This document shows, one piece after another, positions 6,798 through 12,819 of a stretch of 22,314 nucleotides of DNA. The notes beneath the pieces are model-generated. The model made no database searches and was not told the origin of the DNA. It saw only the letters and a program-made list of their open reading frames with translations. Where the stretch lies: positions 1 through 22,314 of the IMG/VR virus record IMGVR_UViG_3300006805_000187. One strand, given 5' to 3'. Both the position numbers and the translations under genes were made by a program. Numbering within the stretch: position 1 is the first letter of the stretch; every line of letters begins with the position of its first letter. This DNA is from a virus.

Positions 6798-7372
6798 CTA
6801 TGGAACCGAAACCGACAAAAGAAGCGGCGGGCAAGGCGCTGATCGAGTTCGCAAAGATATTGGACGACATGGGGATCATCTTCGAGCTCGATGGAGGGAC
6901 ATTGCTCGGGATGTACCGCGATGGGGATTTCTGCGACGACGACCAGGACGACATCGACCTGACGACACTCAACGATCCCGGAGTCATGCACGAGATACTG
7001 GACAGAGCCGCGGCTCAAGGGTTCAAGGTATACAAGACATGGAGAGAGGAAGAAAAAAAGAGCGCGCAACTGTCCGTGAAAAAAGGGTGCGTCAAGATAG
7101 ACCTCATGTTCAAACGGAAGAAAGGGGGGCGCGTATGGTGGACGGTCTACCGTGGGGGCAAGGTCGTCTATAAATCCATCCGGGCCGATAGGTACAACGC
7201 ACGCCTGTACGAGACGCCGTACGGGGTCTACCTGATCCCAGGAGAGGCGCCGGACGGGACGGAAGCGTATCTCACGGAACGATACGGGGACTGGCGAACG
7301 CCGGTTCATCGTGACAATTACTCATGCTATTCAACAGACAAAGCGATCGTAAAATCCTATGAAGAAATATAA
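6794..7372 (+). CDS. LicD-like (fukutin-related) phosphotransferase
   Basis: The ATGA junction at 6794 defines a 192-residue product; an upstream extension in the same frame to 6614 overlaps the membrane peptide and lacks homology-like sequence. The nucleotidyltransferase-fold signature is clear: FELDGGTLLGMYRDGDF (30-46) and DDQDDIDL (49-56). It matches LicD/fukutin proteins, where G-G-T-L-L-G binds phosphate and the D-x-D pair binds metal. LicD proteins transfer phosphocholine, and relatives transfer other CDP-linked phospho-alcohols, onto glycans. Coupling to a cytidylyltransferase gene (14-base overlap) supports this. Which alcohol is used cannot be read from the sequence. The enzyme is shorter than typical LicD (about 270), so only the core is present. 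Confidence 0.88.
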   Translation: MTMEPKPTKEAAGKALIEFAKILDDMGIIFELDGGTLLGMYRDGDFCDDDQDDIDLTTLNDPGVMHEILDRAAAQGFKVYKTWREEEKKSAQLSVKKGCVKIDLMFKRKKGGRVWWTVYRGGKVVYKSIRADRYNARLYETPYGVYLIPGEAPDGTEAYLTERYGDWRTPVHRDNYSCYSTDKAIVKSYEEI

Positions 7373-7766
7373 AATCGGCATCACGTTCGGGGTCTTCGAT
7401 CTCTTGCATGAGGGACACCTGCGTCTCCTGAAACGGGCGAGCGAACGGTGCGAGCTTTTGATCGTGGCCGTTTCGGCAGATGGGTACGTACGGGATACGA
7501 AAGAGATCCGTCCGGCCATGCCGACGACGGCACGCAAGGCATGCGTCAAAGCCCTGCCGTTCGTGGATCGTGTGATCACGCAAGGTCACTCATTCACGAA
7601 GCAGGACGCAATCAAGCGGTACAAGCCGGACGTGATATTCGTCGGCGACGACTGGACACCTGCCACGTTCGGAGGTGAAGGGTTAGGGGTTCCGGTGGAA
7701 TACCTGGAACGCACGAAAGGTGTTTCCTCATCCAAGCTGCGGGAGATCATCGAAGGCAAGCTATGA
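7359..7766 (+). CDS. Cytidylyltransferase, TagD/glycerol-3-phosphate type
   Basis: The product is 135 residues, the usual size of TagD-like enzymes. The HxGH nucleotide-binding motif sits at H17-E18-G19-H20 within GVFDLLHEGHLRLL. Downstream come the conserved FVGDDW strand and RTKGVSSSKLRE (118-129), the counterpart of the family RT-x-GISTT-x-(I/L)R motif. Members couple CTP to glycerol-3-phosphate, phosphocholine or phosphoethanolamine, releasing diphosphate. Substrate cannot be set from the sequence alone. It overlaps the LicD-like gene by 14 bases and the glycosyltransferase by four (ATGA at 7763), so the three are almost certainly co-translated and likely form one pathway: activation here, transfer by the LicD-like enzyme. 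Confidence 0.93.
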   Translation: MKKYKIGITFGVFDLLHEGHLRLLKRASERCELLIVAVSADGYVRDTKEIRPAMPTTARKACVKALPFVDRVITQGHSFTKQDAIKRYKPDVIFVGDDWTPATFGGEGLGVPVEYLERTKGVSSSKLREIIEGKL

Positions 7767-8746
7767 AGAACGTCACCGCCGTCATCATTTCGTTCCTTCG
7801 GCAGGAATATACGACCGAGTGCGTGCGTTCACTTCGGGAAATGTACCCGGGGATCAAAATCCTCGTGGCAGAGAACGGGGAATACAACAGGAAGCTCGCG
7901 GATTTCATCCACGGACAGGAAGGGCAATACTTCCTCATGCCGTTCGACAGCGGCGTATGCTACGCACGCAACCGACTGATGGAGCTCGTACGGACGGATT
8001 TCGTACTGGTCGGGGACGACGACTTCTTCTACACCAAAGAGGCGAGCATCGACAAAATAAAAAAAGTCATGGAGCAGAAAGGAAACGAGGACATGGCACT
8101 GATGGGTGGTCGGGTTAGGGAGCAGGGAGTGCTGAAGAATTACCAGGGGGACATTGAGATCGGCGACGGGTTCTTCCATTACACGTCGTTGGATCTAGAC
8201 AGGGCGGACTACGTGCACGATCCGGAGACGGGGATCCAATACGAGAAGGTAGACATCACGTTCAATTTCTTTTTGGCCCGGACCGAACTCGTGCGGGATA
8301 TCCCGTGGGACGAAAAGATCAAAGTCGCGTATGAGCATTCGGACTGGTTCATCTCATTGAAGAAGGCAGGGCGGAAAGTCTTTTTTTGCCCACAGTCGAT
8401 CGTCGTCCACAAACCGGAGCACATACAGATCAAGGACATCGGACGGTACAAAGTCTATCGACACCGACGGAGCGATAAGGTTCATTTTTTTCGCAAGCAT
8501 GGGATCAAATACTCGATCAATTTCAACGGGCAAAAAACCACGTTCGACGATTCGCTCGAGACAGCGAAGAAGGTCAAACGGGAACGAGGATCCGCAACGA
8601 TCGAGAAGGCGTACACGATGGACAGATCATTCTCGTGGAACGGGACGCAATACAATTCCGGCGAGGTGATCTATACCGACCGACCGATCGACGGAATGAG
8701 GGCGGTCGGGGTTCGTGTGGATAACTTGCAAAAAGCCCGAAAATAG
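7763..8746 (+). CDS. GT-A family glycosyltransferase
   Basis: The product is 327 residues. The N-terminal 240 residues have the family 2 or B4GALNT-like GT-A fold: VIISFLRQEYTTECVRSL (8-25) as the nucleotide-binding start, FDSGVCYARNRLMELV (61-76), and the metal-binding VGDDDFFYT (83-91) with D85-D87. A later acidic segment, AYEHSDWFISLKKAG, is where the catalytic base is usually found. The C-terminal about 60 residues (FSWNGTQYNSGEVIYTDR...) form a small beta-rich extension not typical of the family. The role is sugar transfer from a nucleotide-sugar; donor and acceptor are unknown. It ends the cassette, followed by a promoter for a separate gene. Two T7 runs (around 8380 and 8485) lie in the gene. 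Confidence 0.9.
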   Translation: MKNVTAVIISFLRQEYTTECVRSLREMYPGIKILVAENGEYNRKLADFIHGQEGQYFLMPFDSGVCYARNRLMELVRTDFVLVGDDDFFYTKEASIDKIKKVMEQKGNEDMALMGGRVREQGVLKNYQGDIEIGDGFFHYTSLDLDRADYVHDPETGIQYEKVDITFNFFLARTELVRDIPWDEKIKVAYEHSDWFISLKKAGRKVFFCPQSIVVHKPEHIQIKDIGRYKVYRHRRSDKVHFFRKHGIKYSINFNGQKTTFDDSLETAKKVKRERGSATIEKAYTMDRSFSWNGTQYNSGEVIYTDRPIDGMRAVGVRVDNLQKARK

Positions 8747-8754
8747 GGCATAAT
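8726..8754 (+). promoter_or_regulatory. Sigma70-type promoter for the secreted protein
   Basis: TTGCAA (8726-8731) and CATAAT (8749-8754) are separated by exactly 17 bases. The box lies across the end of the glycosyltransferase gene. The first ATG (8764) follows the -10 by only nine bases, so transcription would start two or three bases before it. Confidence 0.65.
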
Positions 8755-8763
8755 CTAGGAACT

Positions 8764-9306
8764 ATGCAAAACACCATGAAAATCGGGGCATTCATTGGGG
8801 CCTTGGCAATCGCCATGGCCGCCCCGTCGGCTCACGCCGCAACCGAAATTGGAGGATACCCATGCTACGGCACGTATCCGATCTACGTTGACGGTCAACC
8901 GACCAACCCATGTGCTACGGCAAACCCGAGCGTCGTCCGTGACGCTTGGACAAACGCTTCGATCGTCGGATGGAACGGACCAGTCGCTCAAACCCAGGAC
9001 GACTCGAAGGCGCGCGTCACGGCACTCGAACAGCAAAATGCGACACTGCAATCACAAGTCCAGGCGCTCACGCAAAAGGTGAACCAGCTATCGAACGCAG
9101 TCGGCGCATCACTTCAGCCGATCATACCGGTGGGAGGTGGACAGCAGGTCGTGACGAAGGACTACGACGCACGCATCGCGGCCATCGAGAAAGAACAAAA
9201 GACCGTGAGCGGATACATGTACATCCTCGAACAGCGCATCGGCGAGAACTACGCCCGCATGATGGATCTGTTCGCGCCGGTGTACAAGATCCTCAAGTTG
9301 AAATAA
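8764..9306 (+). CDS. Secreted coiled-coil protein with a Sec signal peptide
   Basis: The product is 180 residues. The N terminus has Lys6, a hydrophobic core (IGAFIGALAIAMAAP) and SAHA/AT, a good signal peptidase I site after Ala25. ATG 8776 is an alternative start, sharing the context CAAAACACCATG with the 5899 gene; either start gives the same mature protein. Mature residues include Cys34 and Cys50, which could form a disulfide after export. Residues about 80-115 (SKARVTALEQQ...VNQLSNAVG) are a heptad-patterned coiled coil and about 135-165 a second helix. No lipobox is present. It is unrelated to any lysis protein I recognise. With its own promoter and next to the glycan cassette, a role at the host surface is plausible, for example superinfection exclusion. 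Confidence 0.88.
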   Translation: MQNTMKIGAFIGALAIAMAAPSAHAATEIGGYPCYGTYPIYVDGQPTNPCATANPSVVRDAWTNASIVGWNGPVAQTQDDSKARVTALEQQNATLQSQVQALTQKVNQLSNAVGASLQPIIPVGGGQQVVTKDYDARIAAIEKEQKTVSGYMYILEQRIGENYARMMDLFAPVYKILKLK

Positions 9307-9310
9307 AAAC

Positions 9311-9334
9311 GTGAGCTATGGAGGAACAGCTCAC
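9311..9334 (+). promoter_or_regulatory. Hairpin enclosing the methyltransferase start codon
   Basis: GTGAGCT (9311-9317) pairs perfectly with AGCTCAC (9328-9334), leaving a ten-base loop that holds ATG 9318-9320 and GGAGGA. It could hide or present the initiation site and act as a translational switch or protein-binding operator. Confidence 0.4.
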
Positions 9335-10601
9335 ATGGGCAACGGCAGTCCGTAAGGTCGCCGACCTGATCCACTGGGAACAAAATCCCCGGAAGATCGC
9401 AGAAAAAGACTTCGAGAAACTCAAGGCGCGTATCAAGTTGCGCGGGTTCCACGACGTCATAAAGATCGACACCGAGAACGTGATCCTTTCGGGCAACATG
9501 CGAAAGGACGCGCTCGAGGCATTGGGGATCGAGGAAGTGAACGTCCTCGTACCAAGTCGAGCACTGACCACCGAAGAAAAGGTGGTTATTGCGTTAGAGA
9601 GCAACCGAAACGACGGGGAGGATGACGGCGACAAACTGATGGAGCTCGGCGTCACCAATTTGTTCGAGGCCGGATACGACGAGGCAGAGCTATCCGAGAT
9701 TTTCGACCACATCGACACGGACGAAGGAGGTTTCAATGAAAAGAAAGCCGTCGAAGACGCGCAAAAACAGGTTGAAGTGAAGAAGGGGGACATCTATCGC
9801 ATGGGCGATCACGTGCTCATGATCGGGGACTCCACGAATCCGGAGGACGTCACAAAGCTCATGGGGGGGGGCGCCGCACAAATGATCTATTGCGATCCCC
9901 CGTACAACATCGGACTGGACTACTCCAAGGGGATCGGGACAACAGGGAAATATCAGGGCGTGGGAAAGGCAGACCTCGACGACTCAAAGTCGGACGAGGG
10001 CTATTCGACGTTCGTCGAAGCCACGATCCGCAACGCGGTGGAACATGCGGACGAAAACACCCACGTATTCTACTGGTGCGATGAACGGTACATCTGGGTA
10101 TTCCAGACATTGTTCGAAGCGTACGGGGTGGCGAACAAGCGGGTGTGCCTTTGGATCAAGAACAACCAAAATCCAACGCCGGGCGTCGCCTTCAACAAAG
10201 CCTACGAGCCATGCGTCTACGGAACCATCGGCCGGCCGTACCTCAACCCGAACATCCGGAACCTGAACGAGATCATGGATAAGGAGATCGGGGCGGGCAA
10301 CCAAACGCACGAGGACATCTTGGACCTGTTCACGATCTGGCTATCGAAGCGGGACAACGCCACGGAGTACGAACACCCGACACAGAAGCCGACGAGCCTG
10401 CACGAGAAGCCACTCAAACGGTGTACGGCGCCCGGGGACACGGTTCTCGACCTCTTCGGGGGTAGCGGATCAACTCTCATGGCATGCGAGCAGCTGAAGC
10501 GAAAATCCCGACTGATGGAAACAAACCCGATTTTCGGCCAAGTCATCAAGAACCGATGGGAGGCATTCACGGGACGCAAGGCGGAGAAGATCGAGGGATA
10601 A
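9318..10601 (+). CDS. ParB-like domain fused to a class-beta DNA methyltransferase
   Basis: The product is 427 residues. Residues about 10-110 form a ParB/sulfiredoxin-like domain (LIHWEQNPRKI..., GFHDVIKID, ILSGNMRKDALEALG, then EEKVVIALESNRND). The methyltransferase follows: DPPY at 193-196 is the catalytic motif IV, and FGGSGS (380-385) near the C terminus is the S-adenosylmethionine-binding motif I. Motif IV before motif I makes it a class-beta N6-adenine or N4-cytosine enzyme. This fusion is common in phages and may mark phage DNA against host restriction. No restriction endonuclease is next to it, so it looks like an orphan. A G9 run at 9863-9871 lies just upstream of the DPPY motif. 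The start codon lies in a hairpin loop. Confidence 0.93.
   Translation: MEEQLTWATAVRKVADLIHWEQNPRKIAEKDFEKLKARIKLRGFHDVIKIDTENVILSGNMRKDALEALGIEEVNVLVPSRALTTEEKVVIALESNRNDGEDDGDKLMELGVTNLFEAGYDEAELSEIFDHIDTDEGGFNEKKAVEDAQKQVEVKKGDIYRMGDHVLMIGDSTNPEDVTKLMGGGAAQMIYCDPPYNIGLDYSKGIGTTGKYQGVGKADLDDSKSDEGYSTFVEATIRNAVEHADENTHVFYWCDERYIWVFQTLFEAYGVANKRVCLWIKNNQNPTPGVAFNKAYEPCVYGTIGRPYLNPNIRNLNEIMDKEIGAGNQTHEDILDLFTIWLSKRDNATEYEHPTQKPTSLHEKPLKRCTAPGDTVLDLFGGSGSTLMACEQLKRKSRLMETNPIFGQVIKNRWEAFTGRKAEKIEG
9863..9871 (+). repeat. G9 homopolymer inside the methyltransferase gene
   Basis: Nine consecutive G residues encode the glycine run in LMGGGAAQM, just ahead of DPPY. Gain or loss of one base would frameshift before the catalytic motif. 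Poly-G tracts of this sort drive phase variation of methyltransferases in some bacteria; here it is a candidate only. Confidence 0.6.
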
Positions 10602-10605
10602 CGAT

Positions 10606-10803
10606 ATGTACTGGTTTCGACCAAGCAAAAAATACGACCCGACGCCTTACTCCCGCATCAAACGCATGTGGCATGCCTTGAATGGTTGCCCAATCACACA
10701 GGAGACAAAGCCAATACGTGGAAGGAACGGGAACATTTGGATCGACTGCACTTGCGGCCTTGCATGGGACATCGGAGAAACAGAGTATGATGGGAGAGGG
10801 TAG
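10606..10803 (+). CDS. 65-residue protein with a C-terminal CxC motif
   Basis: ATG 10606 follows the methyltransferase stop by four bases. The sequence starts MYWFRPSKKYDPTPYSRIKR and contains Cys at CPIT and CTCGLAWD (near residues 28 and 48-50). The Cys spacing could hold a metal or be incidental. It is rich in Trp and Tyr, has no long hydrophobic segment, and I do not recognise it. Support comes from position in a tight operon and a composition unlike the shadow frames. It precedes the terminase genes by 32 bases. Confidence 0.6.
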   Translation: MYWFRPSKKYDPTPYSRIKRMWHALNGCPITQETKPIRGRNGNIWIDCTCGLAWDIGETEYDGRG

Positions 10804-10835
10804 AGAGAACGGGAGACGATACCAAACGACAGCAA

Positions 10836-11489
10836 ATGACAGGTATGCAAAACGACTTATCCACAATCAAGGACGAAAACCAGCTAGAAATTGCGGCGAA
10901 AAGCGGCATCTTGAACGTGGAACAAGAGACAGCGAAGAAGCACGAGCGGGAGGAACAAGAACGGACGACGATCAAAAAGAAGTTGTTTATAGAGTTTTTT
11001 ACAAAGAGCAAGGGGATCATTTCTCATGCGTGTGCGAAAACAGAAATAGACCGCGAGACATACCGACGATGGAAAAAAGAGGATCCCGAGTTCACGAAGG
11101 CGATTGAGGCGGCGCTTGGAAACCAAATTGAAGACGTACGGGATGTGCTGAACGAACTCGTGTTCGTGAAGAAGCACGCGCCATCGGTTCACTTCTGGCT
11201 CAACAAACGAGATCCGGCATTCCGCGACAGGTCGATCACGGAAGTGGTGGTGGGAGACAAGACGCTCGAAGACGTACTCGCCGACGACGAGGACGCACTA
11301 AACAAAAACGACGATGACACCAACGAGGAAACAACGAAGCAACCTGGAGCTGATACAGGGGCTACTCAAGATCCGGGACAAGCGGAAGGTACTCAAGCCG
11401 TTCCGATTGAACCCGGCACAGGCCCTTTATTGGGGGAAGAAGACGCGCCGAAACATCATCCTCAAGGCCCGACAGAAGGGGTTGAGTAA
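10836..11489 (+). CDS. Terminase small subunit-like DNA-binding protein
   Basis: The product is 217 residues; ATG 10845 is an alternative start. Residues about 45-130 resemble the helical DNA-binding domain of small terminase subunits: KLFIEFFTKSKGIISHACAK, DRETYRRWKKEDPEF (about 70-84), then KAIEAALGNQIEDVRDVLNEL and WLNKRDPAFRDRS, the usual 'f.Lk...p..y' ending. The recognition helix would be around RETYRRWK. The last 55 residues are acidic then Gly/Pro/Thr-rich and low in order; they overlap the large subunit gene by 176 bases in another frame. Its role is to bind packaging sites and bring DNA to the large subunit. The position immediately before the large terminase supports the call. Confidence 0.82.
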   Translation: MTGMQNDLSTIKDENQLEIAAKSGILNVEQETAKKHEREEQERTTIKKKLFIEFFTKSKGIISHACAKTEIDRETYRRWKKEDPEFTKAIEAALGNQIEDVRDVLNELVFVKKHAPSVHFWLNKRDPAFRDRSITEVVVGDKTLEDVLADDEDALNKNDDDTNEETTKQPGADTGATQDPGQAEGTQAVPIEPGTGPLLGEEDAPKHHPQGPTEGVE

Positions 11490-12792
11490 GATCATCGACG
11501 CCGACCAGCTCATCGACTGCATCCGGAAACCGACAAACGCCGTGGTCATCTCCCATGAAAAGGAGGCGACCAAGCGTTTGTTTGCATCCGTGAGAGGGTT
11601 CATCGAAGACATGGAGATCAAGCCCGCCATTTCCATCGACTCGAAAACGGAAATCCAATTCCCGAAAGCGCATAGCTCGTACTTCATCGGGACGGCAGGG
11701 CAAAAGACATTCGGACGTGGAGACACGATCCAGCGGGCACACCTCTCGGAAGCGTCTTTCTATGACGCGCTCGAGGAGATCATGAACGGCGTCGGTGAAG
11801 CGGCGGAGTACGGGCAGATCGACATCGAGACGACGGCGAACGGACGCGGGGAGTTCCACGACATGTGGCAGAAGGCCAAGAGCGGGCGCTCGGCATACAC
11901 GCCGATATTCATCCCGTGGTTTATCGACACGGAATACTCGACGGACAACCTGACGGAAAAAGAACGGGACGGGTTGTCGAGCTCGGTCAAAGCCATGTTC
12001 GACATCCCGGACGACCAATTCATCGCGGACTTGGAGCAGGAAGAAAAGGAACTGGTGGCGAAGGTAGCAACGGACTACGGGATCATGTTGACAGCCGGAC
12101 AATTGAAATGGCGGCGCTATAAGATCTGGGACAAGGGGCTGATGTTCTTCCAGGAATACCCCGAGGACGACGTCTCGTGTTTCTTGCAAAGCGGACGGAC
12201 GGTCTTCTCACTCATCAAGCGGGACCCGTCGCGAAAGATCCCACTCGACAACCTCGAACTCTGGAAGGCAAGCAAAGAGGAAAAGGAAGCGGTGAAGACG
12301 CGCCGGATGTATGCGGGGGTGGACTGCGCGGAAGGGACGCAAACGGGAGATCGTCACGTGTTCTCGGTGATCGACGTGCCACAGGATATACCGGCCGCCG
12401 TGGTGTACGAATACGCCTCGAATGATCCCATCGATGTGTTCTGGCTCAAGGTTGGGAAGATCGTCAAGAGTTTCAACATCCACCTCGGCATCGAAAAGAA
12501 CGGGGTCGGCGTCGCGCACATCGAGAAAGCCAAGGCCATGCGGTTGAGGTTCCTCGAATGGGACACGACGGGAGCGAACCGTCCGACGATGATCACGGAA
12601 CTCGAAGAAGCGTATCGCAAGGGGGAACTGCACGAATCGTATATCGAGGCTGAGGACGAACTGCGGGACATGGTCTACAACGAGAAAGGGAAGGCGGAAG
12701 CACGCAAGGGGAAGCATGACGACCGGCCAATGAGCCGAGCCATCGCGTGGCAGATCCGCAAGCGTCCGGTTCCGGGGGTCACGCTCATCTAA
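11314..12792 (+). CDS. Terminase large subunit (packaging ATPase/nuclease)
   Basis: The product is 492 residues. The ATPase part has a Walker A-like KARQKGLSK (51-59), the variant typical of phage terminases, and HLSEAS near 143-148 as the Walker B region, where Ser replaces the usual Asp before Glu. A coupling segment follows (ETTANGRGEFHDMW). The RNase H-like nuclease has AGVDCAEG with Asp337, then GIEKNGVGVAHIEKA, and KHDDRPMSRAIAW near the C terminus as the last metal site. The motifs are complete, so packaging and cutting should both be functional. ATG 11314 is the only ATG upstream of Walker A, so the 176-base overlap with the small subunit gene appears genuine, unless translation starts at an in-frame TTG near 11404. 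Confidence 0.95.
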   Translation: MTPTRKQRSNLELIQGLLKIRDKRKVLKPFRLNPAQALYWGKKTRRNIILKARQKGLSKIIDADQLIDCIRKPTNAVVISHEKEATKRLFASVRGFIEDMEIKPAISIDSKTEIQFPKAHSSYFIGTAGQKTFGRGDTIQRAHLSEASFYDALEEIMNGVGEAAEYGQIDIETTANGRGEFHDMWQKAKSGRSAYTPIFIPWFIDTEYSTDNLTEKERDGLSSSVKAMFDIPDDQFIADLEQEEKELVAKVATDYGIMLTAGQLKWRRYKIWDKGLMFFQEYPEDDVSCFLQSGRTVFSLIKRDPSRKIPLDNLELWKASKEEKEAVKTRRMYAGVDCAEGTQTGDRHVFSVIDVPQDIPAAVVYEYASNDPIDVFWLKVGKIVKSFNIHLGIEKNGVGVAHIEKAKAMRLRFLEWDTTGANRPTMITELEEAYRKGELHESYIEAEDELRDMVYNEKGKAEARKGKHDDRPMSRAIAWQIRKRPVPGVTLI

Positions 12793-12797
12793 AAAGG

Positions 12798-12806
12798 TGC
12801 TACAAT
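12798..12806 (+). promoter_or_regulatory. Extended -10 promoter before the portal gene
   Basis: TGCTACAAT (12798-12806) is an extended -10. The 12-base GGTGCTACAATC occurs again at 15587-15598. ATG 12820 follows after 13 bases, giving a leader of roughly six bases and no Shine-Dalgarno sequence. No convincing -35 is seen, as often with extended -10 sites. Confidence 0.6.
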
Positions 12807-12819
12807 CCGATCAAACACT

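Noticed and set aside
10786-10791. TATGAT as a promoter for the terminase genes
   Set aside because: No -35 hexamer lies at a suitable distance and the box is 44 bases from ATG 10836, unlike the close spacing of the convincing promoters.
10682-11107. A 141-residue frame overlapping the small terminase gene
   Set aside because: It runs across two better-supported genes and is rich in Arg/Gly/His with no recognisable domain, as expected of a shadow frame in GC-rich DNA.
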